Notes under the pieces: generated by a model | The model's input: the letters and a program-made list of their open reading frames with translations, nothing else | What the model was told of the DNA's origin: nothing | Databases searched by the model: none | Assembly (NCBI GenBank): GCA_019638675.1 | Contig: JAHBTE010000001.1 | Location: forward strand, 962,605 to 1,026,604 | Direction: 5' to 3' | DNA: 64,000 nucleotides | Source: Fimbriimonadaceae bacterium | GTDB taxonomy: Bacteria; Armatimonadota; Fimbriimonadia; Fimbriimonadales; Fimbriimonadaceae | Shown here: piece after piece, positions 32,274 to 40,955 of the stretch | How positions within the stretch are numbered: the first letter of the stretch is position 1 | Layout: each line of letters starts with the position of its first letter | Translations under genes and position numbers: made by a program

Positions 32274-34190
32274 ATGCCAAAAGAGATCCTTGGCAATCCG
32301 GATTCCGAACCTGACCATTCTAATCTGGACAATCAAACCCCGCAGAATGATCGCGCTCGTGATCTATTTGCAAAGGCATCACTATTTCTATTGGTTCTCA
32401 CCGCTTTTATAGTTGTTTTCGGCGCATTTGTGCGGGCGAGTTTAAGCGGCGATGGCTGTGGAACCAGTTGGCCGATTTGCAACGGTGAAATTCTTCCAAT
32501 TGGTGCGCAACTCAAAACCTACATTGAGCTAACTCACCGCATGACAACCTCGTCACTCGGGTTGTTTATGATTGGCATGCTCATTTGGGCAGTACGTTTA
32601 TTTCCCAAAGGACACCCATCGAGACACGCCGCCCGATGGGCTTTGACCTTCACCATCATTTCTGGAGCAATTGGTTGGATTCTCATTCGATACCAGCTCG
32701 TTGTGGAAGACAAATCAATGGGCCGGCTTATCACCATGCCTCTCCACCTGCTCAACACCTTTGGTTTGATGGGTTCTTGCGCGCTGATGGCGCACTACGC
32801 TCCAGGCGGACATCGGATGTCGTTCCGAGGTCATGGTGCAGTCGCTACCGCCCTCAAATGGGCCGCAGGCGGATTCTTTGTGCTAGGAATGACTGGCGCG
32901 GTCTCAGCGATGGGCAAGACTGCTTTTCACACAAAACTCGCTAGTGCGAATACTTTTCTAGAGCGTGTGAACATGCACGTCGGCGATTCGGCCGACCCAA
33001 TTTTAAAAGGCGGATTGCTTCACCCGCTCGTTGCGATGGCGGTTGGTTTGATTCTGCTATTTGCTTGTCGCCTGACTATGGATCGACGAGATTCGGCAGA
33101 AGTTCGCTATTGGGGCAACCTCACCATTTGGCTTTATGTGGCTCAAATGGCTTTCGGAGTCGCGAATTTAGTTGCAAGCGCACCGGTGTGGATGCAACTC
33201 ACACATCTTGCGATTGCACTCGCAAACTGGATGGCATTGGTCATGTTAGCGGTTTGGGCTATGCCACGATCATTAACGGTGGACGACGAAACAGCGCAAT
33301 CCGCCACGAAAGTGGAGGCAACCCCTCGCGATTTGATGAAGGCGTATATTGCGTTGACCAAGCCGCGAGTGATCTCCCTATTACTCTTTACCACCGTCGC
33401 GGCAATGTTCATCGGTGAACGCGGAGCCCCATCATTCTGGCTAATTCTGATCGTTTGTATTGGCGGCTACATGTCGGCTGGTGCGGCAAACACGTACAAC
33501 ATGATTGTCGAAAAAGACCTTGATGTTGCGATGGAGCGCACATCTCATCGCCCGACCGTCACACATCTGATTTCCGATAAAGCAGCCTCTATTTTCGCAA
33601 CAACTCTGGCGGTTGGCAGTTTTGCGATCCTTTGGTTTGGAGCCCACCCATTGGCCGCATTGATGGCGTTGTGCGGATTGCTTTGCTATGTGTTTGTTTA
33701 CACTTTGTGGCTCAAACGCAGAACCTGGCAGAACATTGTGATCGGTGGTGCTGCTGGAGCATTCCCTCCGCTGGTTGGCTACGCGGCGGTGACCGGAGAA
33801 CTCAGTGCTTACGCCTGGTTCTTATTCGCGCTGATTTTCACTTGGACACCAGTTCACTTTTGGGCGTTGGCAATCCTCATCAAAGATGATTACGCGAAGG
33901 CCGGGGTGCCGATGCTTCCGGTTGTAAAAGGTGATCGAGTCACGGTCATCCAAATCGGTTTATACGCGGTGATTACCGTTCTGCTTTGCGCGCTTCCGCT
34001 TTTGCAAGGGCAAGCGGGGCCAGTGTATGCCGTCGGAGCGGGTCTTTTGAACCTAGGATTATTGGTTCAATGTGCGGGTCTTTGGAAGCGCATTGATAAA
34101 CAGCATGCGAGGGCTGTTTTCAAGTATTCCATGGTCTATCTCGCCCTCATTTTTATCGTCATCGCAGTGGATAGGGTGTGGACAGTATGA
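32274..34190 (+). CDS. ctaAB: Fused heme A synthase (CtaA) and heme O synthase (CtaB)
   Basis: Membrane protein of 638 aa. Residues about 35-340 are CtaA/COX15: eight helices, LTAFIVVFGAFVRASLSGDGCGTSWPICNGE with a Cys pair, LTHRMTTSS with a heme-ligand histidine, and paired histidines in later helices. Residues about 355-638 are CtaB, a UbiA-type farnesyltransferase: YIALTKPRVISLLLFTT, the prenyl-diphosphate site NTYNMIVEKDLDVAMERTSHRPT, YTLWLKRRTWQNIVIGGAAGAFPPL and TPVHFWALAI. One polypeptide thus farnesylates heme B and then oxidises heme O to heme A. Fusions of this order are known in Thermus. It opens the operon for the oxidase that needs heme A. Confidence 0.93.
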   Translation: MPKEILGNPDSEPDHSNLDNQTPQNDRARDLFAKASLFLLVLTAFIVVFGAFVRASLSGDGCGTSWPICNGEILPIGAQLKTYIELTHRMTTSSLGLFMIGMLIWAVRLFPKGHPSRHAARWALTFTIISGAIGWILIRYQLVVEDKSMGRLITMPLHLLNTFGLMGSCALMAHYAPGGHRMSFRGHGAVATALKWAAGGFFVLGMTGAVSAMGKTAFHTKLASANTFLERVNMHVGDSADPILKGGLLHPLVAMAVGLILLFACRLTMDRRDSAEVRYWGNLTIWLYVAQMAFGVANLVASAPVWMQLTHLAIALANWMALVMLAVWAMPRSLTVDDETAQSATKVEATPRDLMKAYIALTKPRVISLLLFTTVAAMFIGERGAPSFWLILIVCIGGYMSAGAANTYNMIVEKDLDVAMERTSHRPTVTHLISDKAASIFATTLAVGSFAILWFGAHPLAALMALCGLLCYVFVYTLWLKRRTWQNIVIGGAAGAFPPLVGYAAVTGELSAYAWFLFALIFTWTPVHFWALAILIKDDYAKAGVPMLPVVKGDRVTVIQIGLYAVITVLLCALPLLQGQAGPVYAVGAGLLNLGLLVQCAGLWKRIDKQHARAVFKYSMVYLALIFIVIAVDRVWTV

Positions 34191-34267
34191 AATCTGGACA
34201 AACCTTTCCAGTTTCAAAGCCAGAAATGGCCAGGGCATTCGTGCAACAATCAAAGGGCAGCTAACGT

Positions 34268-35059
34268 ATGGGACAGATCTTCAAGCCGTCAGCCAACTCA
34301 ATCGCGTCAATCAGCTTGCTTGCCGCGGCGGGGTTACCGGTTGTGTTACTCGTGACGGGTTCACTCATCACGCGCTCACCGGCCAATACTAAAGCGTTCA
34401 TTCCGCTTGACCAGCCTGTTCCGTTCAGTCACAAGCACCATGTGAAGGAACTTGGCATTGACTGCCGTTACTGCCATAACACGGTTGAAGAACAAGTAAA
34501 CGCTGGTGTCCCGGCAACTGAAGTCTGCATGAGCTGCCATTCGCAAATCTGGACGAACTCGCCCATGCTTGAGCCAGTTCGAAACAGCTATGAAACTGGC
34601 AAGCCGATCCGTTGGACGAAGGTCAACGCAGTTCCAGACTTTGTTTACTTCGATCACTCGATTCACATCAAACGAGGAATTAACTGTAACACTTGCCACG
34701 GTGCAGTTCAAGAAATGGCGATCACCTGGAAAGGCAAACCGTTCAGCATGGCTTGGTGCCTTGACTGCCACAAGAACCCAGAAAAGTACATGCTCGACCT
34801 GAACGCAATGGGAAGCGATTCACACGGAGATGAGCATGGCGAACATGGGGCAAACATGATGACTCCCCGAGAGCAGATTTTTGAACTCTATAAAAAGATC
34901 GCCGCGGGAGAAAAGCTCACCGAAGTCGAGCACAGAATTGCCGAAGGGCACACTCAGCACATATTGCCGAGTGACGACATTCACAAACAATACAAGTTGA
35001 TGGAAGAGCGGGGAATCAATGTCACCCAGCTCGCTGACTGCTGGGTTTGCCATCGCTAA
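34268..35059 (+). CDS. actA: Alternative complex III subunit A, pentaheme cytochrome c
   Basis: Protein of 263 aa with an N-terminal membrane anchor (ASISLLAAAGLPVVLLVTGSL) and five CXXCH heme sites: CRYCH, CMSCH, CNTCH, CLDCH and CWVCH. The count fits ActA of the alternative complex III, a menaquinol:electron acceptor oxidoreductase. Residues about 180-198 hold a His/Asp/Glu-rich stretch (SDSHGDEHGEHG). It lies 77 bp after ctaAB, inside the operon, and the next gene follows after 32 bp. Confidence 0.93.
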   Translation: MGQIFKPSANSIASISLLAAAGLPVVLLVTGSLITRSPANTKAFIPLDQPVPFSHKHHVKELGIDCRYCHNTVEEQVNAGVPATEVCMSCHSQIWTNSPMLEPVRNSYETGKPIRWTKVNAVPDFVYFDHSIHIKRGINCNTCHGAVQEMAITWKGKPFSMAWCLDCHKNPEKYMLDLNAMGSDSHGDEHGEHGANMMTPREQIFELYKKIAAGEKLTEVEHRIAEGHTQHILPSDDIHKQYKLMEERGINVTQLADCWVCHR

Positions 35060-35091
35060 AAGGAATTTGAGGAAGATAACGAGTCCAACAC

Positions 35092-38000
35092 ATGGGTAAG
35101 TCGAACGAGGAAAAAACAGGCGCATCGCCAAAGTTCTATAAGGGATTGGAGCAATACGAAGCTCGGGAACTGGTGGAATCTTGGGCAGAAGATGAGTTTC
35201 CAGACCGGAAAAGCCTTGCCAGCGGCGTAGATCGCCGCGACGTCCTGAAAATGATTGGTGGGGCAGCCCTGACTGCCGCACTCACGGGATGCCGATTCCA
35301 GGCACCTCGAAAGATCGTTCCGTTCGTCCAGCAACCAGAGGGCGCAGTCGCCGGAGCTCGCAAACATTACGCAACCTGCGCGTTCAAAGATGGATTCGCT
35401 CTCGCCGTAGTCGCCGATCAAGTTGATGGGCGACCAGTTCGCATTGACGGTAATCCACTCCACGCTTCGACATTGGGCGGTCTGGATTCCCAAACAATGG
35501 CGGAAATCCTGAACCTCTACGATCCGGATCGTCTGCAAAGCCCACGCCACTTGAATTCTCCAATCAGCTGGACTGATTCAATCCTAAAGATTGAAGAAGC
35601 TCTGAGCCAAGCTGGAAATGGAGCTGGGATTGCTGTCCTCAGCGAAACTCTGAACTCTCCAACCCTCGCGCGACTCGGAGCGGAAATGAAGAAAAAGTAT
35701 CCGGGCATGCGGTGGTTCCAATACGAGCCAGCCCACCGGGATAACCAACGCGAAGGTTCGATGCTCGCGACTGGTTCTGATCAGATTTCAGTTTTCAACT
35801 TCAGCGAAGCCGATGTCATTGTTTCCATCGATGCTGATCCCGTGATGCGCGGCCCAGCGAGTTTGAATTACGCTCGGCAGATCGCCAGCCGTCGAATTCC
35901 CGACGCAAGTGGCAACGGGATGTCGCGAATCTACGCATTTGAATCCCACCCGAACGCATTCGGGGTCACGGCTGATCACCGTCGGCGAATCAAGCCGAGC
36001 CAAACCCTAGCGTTGGTTCAAGCGATCGCTTCGCAACTCGGTTTCGGTGGATCGGCAACAGTTCCGCAAGGAGTAGATGCGAAGGCAGTCGAAACTGCGG
36101 TCAAAGATTTGCGCGCGAATATGGGTCGAGGCGTTCTAGTTGCGGGTGCTCACTTGCCGCCACAAGTTCATGCGGCGGTCATGGCGTTGAACTCAGCCAT
36201 GGGTTCGGTTGGAATTGGTAAGCCGGTCGAATACAGAGCCAATCCAAATCCAATGCCGACCAATCATGCGAGGGATTTGGATTCGTTAGTCACCTCGATG
36301 ACCTCTGGCCAGATTTCGATCCTGTTTATTCTTGGCGGAAACCCAGTTTACAAAGCACCGGCTGATCTGAAATTCGGTGAAGCACTAGGCAAGGTTCCTC
36401 TGAAAGTCCACCTGGCGATGCACGATGACGAAACAGGTTACTTGTGCGATTACCAATTGCCGATGAGCCATTTCTTAGAGGCATGGGGCGATGGTAAGTC
36501 TTACTTCGGTTCAACTGTCATCGGTCAGCCGCTTGTTGACCCGCTCTACGATACGAAGTCAGCGATCGAATTCTTGGCGGCGATCAATGGAAATCCAGCA
36601 GACGCTCGCAGTTTAGTTCGCGAAACATATACGATGTCCAGTCCAAATGGTAACTGGAAATCATTGCTTGCAAAAGGCTTTTATGAGCCAATTTCGCAGT
36701 TGTTCGAACTTTCGAGTCGAACTGCTGTTGAAGGCGCGGTAAACACATCGATTCTGAATTCGCTCACTCCCATTTCGGCACAGGGTATGGAGATGTTGAT
36801 TCTTCCTGACCCAACTATCCACGACGGGCGACATTCAAACAACATGTGGTTGCAGGAAACGCCGAAGGTCATCACCAACCTCACTTGGGACAACGCACTT
36901 TTAGTCAGCCTGGCAACGGCTGAAAAACTTGGAGTCAAAGCACCGTACGATAAACGGCTTTTGGGTGTGCCTTACTACGGTAAGGCAGATATGGTGACTG
37001 TCACCGTGAACGGAGCTTCGCTTGAAGTTCCTGTCTGGGTGAACCTTGGGCAAGCCGATGACGTGCTTGTTCTGCACATGGGCTACGGTCGCGCCAGGGC
37101 GGGCGACTTTGGCACAAAGAAAGGTGAAAAAGCAGGGGGCGGATTCAATGCCAACCTTCTGCGAACCGCGGCCAATCCAACCTGGATGAGCGGGGTTGAG
37201 GTTAAGAAAACCGGCAATGAATACGTGCTGGCTAACGTTCAACACCACAACACGATCGACTACAAGAAAGAAGATCGTGATCGCGAAATCCTCAAAGAAA
37301 CCACTCCGGCACTGTTAGCGGCTGGAAAACCGTTCGGCGAAGAGCATGGCGGTGGTCACGGTGGCGGTCACGGCGAAGGCCATGGTGCCGAAGATCCTGG
37401 ATTCAACGAATTCGGCAAGGGTAAGGATATCTCCATGTACCCCGGCCTGGATTTCGAAAAGAATCCAGAAAAGAATTACCAATGGGCGATGACCATTGAC
37501 CTCAGCCTCTGCACCGGCTGTAACGCCTGTGTGACGGCTTGTCAGGCTGAAAATAATATTCCGGTTGTTGGAAAGCCTGCGGTTCAGCGCGGTCGTGAAA
37601 TGCACTGGATTCGGGTTGATCGTTACTACAAAGGCGATGGGCATCACTTGGATATGGATAACCCGCCGATCTATGTTCAGCCAGTCACTTGTATGCACTG
37701 CGAACAAGCTCCTTGCGAACCTGTCTGCCCAGTTGCGGCAACCGTGCATAGCCATGAAGGGTTGAATCAGATGGTTTACAACCGCTGTGTTGGAACCCGT
37801 TACTGCAGTAACAACTGCCCTTACAAAGTGCGGCGATATAACTTCTTCCACTTTAGCCAACGGGCAGATAACGTTCCGGTTCTGAAGATGCTTCAAAACC
37901 CAGACGTCACGGTTCGCTATCGCGGTGTGATGGAGAAATGCACCTACTGCGTTCAGCGAATTAACCATGCTCGTGTGGAAGCAAAGCGCGAAGATCGTGA

Positions 38001-38208
38001 AATCCGCGATGGAGAAGTGAAGACTGCTTGCCAAGTGGCATGTCCAAGTGGAGCAATCGTATTCGGCGACATTCGCAAAAAGGAAAACGTTGTTTATGGA
38101 ACTCGAGAGGATCCTCGAAACTACATGATGCTCGAAGAATTGAACACCAGGCCGAGAACAAGCTATCTCAGCCGTATCCGAAATCCACATCCGGAGATGG
38201 AGGCGTAA
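35092..38208 (+). CDS. actB: Alternative complex III subunit B, molybdopterin-like and iron-sulfur fusion
   Basis: Protein of 1038 aa. An internal Tat-like signal DRRDVLKMIGGAALTAALTGC (arginines at 48-49) belongs to the variant class for ActB. Residues about 75-720 resemble molybdopterin oxidoreductases but without evident cofactor cysteines, as expected for ActB. A His/Gly-rich linker follows near 745-765 (EEHGGGHGGGHGEGHG). The C-terminal ferredoxin part has CTGCNACVTACQAENNIP, CMHCEQAPCEPVCPVAATVH, CVGTRYCSNNCPYKVRRYN and CTYCVQRI with CQVACPSGAI, enough for four iron-sulfur clusters. It receives electrons from quinol oxidation and passes them to the hemes. Long open frames on the opposite strand here are shadows. 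Confidence 0.93.
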   Translation: MGKSNEEKTGASPKFYKGLEQYEARELVESWAEDEFPDRKSLASGVDRRDVLKMIGGAALTAALTGCRFQAPRKIVPFVQQPEGAVAGARKHYATCAFKDGFALAVVADQVDGRPVRIDGNPLHASTLGGLDSQTMAEILNLYDPDRLQSPRHLNSPISWTDSILKIEEALSQAGNGAGIAVLSETLNSPTLARLGAEMKKKYPGMRWFQYEPAHRDNQREGSMLATGSDQISVFNFSEADVIVSIDADPVMRGPASLNYARQIASRRIPDASGNGMSRIYAFESHPNAFGVTADHRRRIKPSQTLALVQAIASQLGFGGSATVPQGVDAKAVETAVKDLRANMGRGVLVAGAHLPPQVHAAVMALNSAMGSVGIGKPVEYRANPNPMPTNHARDLDSLVTSMTSGQISILFILGGNPVYKAPADLKFGEALGKVPLKVHLAMHDDETGYLCDYQLPMSHFLEAWGDGKSYFGSTVIGQPLVDPLYDTKSAIEFLAAINGNPADARSLVRETYTMSSPNGNWKSLLAKGFYEPISQLFELSSRTAVEGAVNTSILNSLTPISAQGMEMLILPDPTIHDGRHSNNMWLQETPKVITNLTWDNALLVSLATAEKLGVKAPYDKRLLGVPYYGKADMVTVTVNGASLEVPVWVNLGQADDVLVLHMGYGRARAGDFGTKKGEKAGGGFNANLLRTAANPTWMSGVEVKKTGNEYVLANVQHHNTIDYKKEDRDREILKETTPALLAAGKPFGEEHGGGHGGGHGEGHGAEDPGFNEFGKGKDISMYPGLDFEKNPEKNYQWAMTIDLSLCTGCNACVTACQAENNIPVVGKPAVQRGREMHWIRVDRYYKGDGHHLDMDNPPIYVQPVTCMHCEQAPCEPVCPVAATVHSHEGLNQMVYNRCVGTRYCSNNCPYKVRRYNFFHFSQRADNVPVLKMLQNPDVTVRYRGVMEKCTYCVQRINHARVEAKREDREIRDGEVKTACQVACPSGAIVFGDIRKKENVVYGTREDPRNYMMLEELNTRPRTSYLSRIRNPHPEMEA

Positions 38209-38209
38209 G

Positions 38210-39670
38210 ATGTCGGGTAATCCAACTCCAGTAGATAAGGAACTCCTCGTCGGGCAGCATACGGATGCGTCACTTGATGCAACGATTGGCGACATTATTC
38301 TTGACCAGTCTCGTCACAACGAGCCGCAAGTCAAAACTCCGATCAAGGGGTTGATGAGCAGTCCGTGGCAAATCATGTTCGGCATCGGTTTCTTGCTGGT
38401 CAACGTGCTTTTGCTCTCCATCACCATGTTGATCTGGAACGGGATCGGGGTATGGGGCAACAACCAACCAGTCGGCTGGGGCTTTGACATTGTTAACTTC
38501 GTCTGGTGGATCGGGATCGGTCACGCAGGAACGCTGATTTCTGCGGTTCTGCTCCTCCTCCGTCAGCGATGGCGCAACTCAATCAACCGCATGGCCGAAG
38601 CCATGACGATCTTTGCGGTTATGTGCGCGGGTCTGTATCCGCTTCTGCACACTGGTCGTCCTTGGGTTGCTTACTGGCTGTTCCCTTATCCTAACTGGCT
38701 CGGCATGTGGCCCCAATTCCGCTCACCGCTGGTTTGGGACGTGTTTGCGGTCAGTACCTATATGACCGTTTCGATCTTGTTCTGGTTTGTTGGTCTGATC
38801 CCCGACTTTGCCACCTTGCGAGATCGAGCAAAAAGCAAATTTGCTCAGTTCGCATTTGCAGGATTGAGCATGGGATGGCGGGGAAGTGCAAAGCACTGGC
38901 ACCGCTACGAGCACGCTTCCATCATGCTTGCGGGGATTTCCACTCCCCTTGTTCTTTCGGTTCACACAATCGTTAGTTTCGACTTTGCCATGGGGATTGT
39001 CCCCGGCTGGAACGTGACGATCTTCCCGCCGTACTTCGTTGCGGGTGCGGTCTTTGCTGGATTTGCAATGGTTATCACCTTTGCTATACCGCTTAGAAAG
39101 ATCTACAAGCTGGAAGGCTTGATTACGATGAAGCACTTCGACTGGATGGCTAAGGTCATGCTGGCGACTGGTCTCATCGTTTTCTACGGCTACATCATGG
39201 AGGTCTTTTATGCTTATTACAGCGGAGTTCCATTTGAAACAGCTTTGCTTCACAACCGAATTGCTCTGAAAGACGCACCGTACAGCTGGGCGTTCTGGAC
39301 ACTGATCCTCACGAACGGGGTTATCCCTCAGCTGATGTGGGTGCCTAAGTTCCGGCAGAACATGACGGTGTTGCTGATTGTCTCGACCAGCATCTCTATC
39401 GGTATGTGGTTTGAGCGGTACGTTATCATCCCGATCTCGCTGACTCGCGACTACGTACCAGGTGCGTTCGGTTTCTACTCACCAACCCTCTGGGATTTTG
39501 GAATGTTCCTCGGAACGATCGGTTTGTTCATCTTCCTGATGTTCCTGTTCGTTCGATTCCTGCCCATGATCAACATTTTTGAAATGAAAGAGCTGTTGCA
39601 TCAAAAAACTCATGACCACGGTCATGACGAAGACCACGCAAGTGGTCAGCCAGAGGAGGTCTTGAGTTGA
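38210..39670 (+). CDS. actC: Alternative complex III subunit C, NrfD-like quinol-binding membrane protein
   Basis: Integral membrane protein of 486 aa with about ten helices, NrfD/PsrC family. Visible: NFVWWIGIGHAGTLISAVLLLLRQRWR (conserved His near the P side), HTGRPWVAYWLFPYPN, ASIMLAGISTPLVLSVHTIVSFDFA, and MEVFYAYYSG. It binds menaquinol and carries part of the proton path. The C-terminal tail is His/Asp-rich (HQKTHDHGHDEDH). It begins 1 bp after actB stops and overlaps actD by 4 bp. Confidence 0.93.
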   Translation: MSGNPTPVDKELLVGQHTDASLDATIGDIILDQSRHNEPQVKTPIKGLMSSPWQIMFGIGFLLVNVLLLSITMLIWNGIGVWGNNQPVGWGFDIVNFVWWIGIGHAGTLISAVLLLLRQRWRNSINRMAEAMTIFAVMCAGLYPLLHTGRPWVAYWLFPYPNWLGMWPQFRSPLVWDVFAVSTYMTVSILFWFVGLIPDFATLRDRAKSKFAQFAFAGLSMGWRGSAKHWHRYEHASIMLAGISTPLVLSVHTIVSFDFAMGIVPGWNVTIFPPYFVAGAVFAGFAMVITFAIPLRKIYKLEGLITMKHFDWMAKVMLATGLIVFYGYIMEVFYAYYSGVPFETALLHNRIALKDAPYSWAFWTLILTNGVIPQLMWVPKFRQNMTVLLIVSTSISIGMWFERYVIIPISLTRDYVPGAFGFYSPTLWDFGMFLGTIGLFIFLMFLFVRFLPMINIFEMKELLHQKTHDHGHDEDHASGQPEEVLS

Positions 39671-40272
39671 GCCACGGTCGCGATACTTCACCAAAACCGT
39701 TTGCGGTAGTCGCGGAATTTGGAACGGCGGATGCTCTTCTCGAAGCGGCAAAAAAAACTCGAGCCGCTGGTTACCGAGACATGGATGCTTACACGCCAAT
39801 TCCAGTTCACGGATTGACCGATGTTATGGAATGGCATGATGACAAGCTCGGCTGGGTTGTGTTCCTTCACGGCTGTGCTGGATTCACCCTGGGTTACTTC
39901 TTGGAATGGTGGACGAGCGGCGGAATCGCGATCAGTAACACCGCGCTTCAAGTCAACGGTTTGAACCCGTACCCGATGAACGTGGGTGGAAAGCCGTTGT
40001 TTAGCCTTCCAGCTTTCTTCCCGCCGGCTTACGAGTTAACCATTCTGCTTGCCGCATTCGGCGCGGTGTTCGGAATGCTCGCATTCAACGGATTGCCAAA
40101 GCCCCACCATCCGCTCTTCAACGCTGCGTGTATGGGCCGGGCAAGTAGCGACCGCTACATTCTTTGTGTTGAAGCCACCGATCCTCGCTACGATGAGGAT
40201 GCGGTTGTGGAATTCATGCGATCTTTGGAACCGCTTTCAGTGGAACGAGTGATGACTTCGGAGGGCTACTAA
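39667..40272 (+). CDS. actD: Alternative complex III subunit D (DUF3341)
   Basis: Membrane subunit of 201 aa, DUF3341 family. The N-terminal cytoplasmic part, with LLEAAKKTRAAGYRDMDAYTPIPVHGL, is the family signature. Two membrane helices follow (about 62-85 and 115-140), with a C-terminal YILCVEATDPRYDEDAVVEFMRSL. The start is TTG 39667, forced by the overlap TTGA with the actC stop and supported by GAGGAGG upstream. Structural role in the complex. Confidence 0.9.
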   Translation: MSHGRDTSPKPFAVVAEFGTADALLEAAKKTRAAGYRDMDAYTPIPVHGLTDVMEWHDDKLGWVVFLHGCAGFTLGYFLEWWTSGGIAISNTALQVNGLNPYPMNVGGKPLFSLPAFFPPAYELTILLAAFGAVFGMLAFNGLPKPHHPLFNAACMGRASSDRYILCVEATDPRYDEDAVVEFMRSLEPLSVERVMTSEGY

Positions 40273-40955
40273 TGAACCGCTTTTGGACATGGGGGCCGCT
40301 GATGGTCGCAACTCTGGGGCTTGCTGGTTGCCACCTGGATATGTACCAACAGCCCAAGATCAAGGCTCAAAGCGAGAACAAATTCTACGCCGACGGCAAG
40401 GGTTCGAGGTTGCCAGTTGAAGGGACGATAGAATTTGGCAAACCAAAACTGGACGATGAATTCTATACAGGCTACGGTGAAGACGGCAAGCTCGTTCGAG
40501 AAATGCCGATCCAAGTCAACGAAGCAGTCCTCAAGCGTGGGCAAGAACGATTCAATATCTTTTGTCAGCACTGCCATGGGCCAGCTGGAGACGGTGAGGG
40601 CATGATCGCTCAGCGCGGGTTCACCTTGGCTCGACCGGTTGGCAATTACCACACCGATCGGCTACGCAATATGTCAGTAGGGCACTTCTACGATGTCATC
40701 ACCAACGGCTACGGAACCATGTACGGTCACGCAAGCCGTATCAAGCCGCTTGACCGCTGGTCTATCGTGGCTTACATTCGTGTTCTGCAACTCAGTCAAG
40801 GAGCGAATCCAAGTCAAATGGATGGAGAAAGTTTGAAGAAATTCGGAATCACTCAAATTGAAGGTCACGGAGGGCCACTCTTCCAAACTGCACCGCAATC
40901 AAATCCAGTTGAACCTGTTCGTCCCGAATCTACTAAACCGGAGGCAATTCGATGA
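40272..40955 (+). CDS. actE: Alternative complex III subunit E, lipid-anchored monoheme cytochrome c
   Basis: Protein of 227 aa with a lipoprotein signal ending LGLAGC (Cys20) and one CXXCH site, CQHCHG near residue 97. A methionine ligand is likely downstream (GYGTMYGHA). It would take electrons from ActA/ActB and hand them to the caa3 oxidase. The C-terminal 20 residues are Pro/Glu-rich. Its ATG overlaps the actD stop by 1 bp, and the next start overlaps by 4 bp. Confidence 0.92.
   Translation: MNRFWTWGPLMVATLGLAGCHLDMYQQPKIKAQSENKFYADGKGSRLPVEGTIEFGKPKLDDEFYTGYGEDGKLVREMPIQVNEAVLKRGQERFNIFCQHCHGPAGDGEGMIAQRGFTLARPVGNYHTDRLRNMSVGHFYDVITNGYGTMYGHASRIKPLDRWSIVAYIRVLQLSQGANPSQMDGESLKKFGITQIEGHGGPLFQTAPQSNPVEPVRPESTKPEAIR

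Noticed and set aside
35056-35550. A 164-codon frame on the minus strand opposite the 5' part of actB
   Set aside because: It spans the actA-actB junction on the wrong strand and lacks any protein-like features.
35092-37430. Active molybdenum enzyme in the N-terminal part of actB
   Set aside because: The molybdopterin-like fold is present, but I see no cluster or metal-ligating cysteines in that half; ActB proteins generally lack the cofactor.
37315-38295. A 326-codon open frame on the minus strand, antisense to the end of actB and the start of actC
   Set aside because: It mirrors the codon pattern of the iron-sulfur region of actB, has no recognisable domain or ribosome site, and crosses two certain genes.
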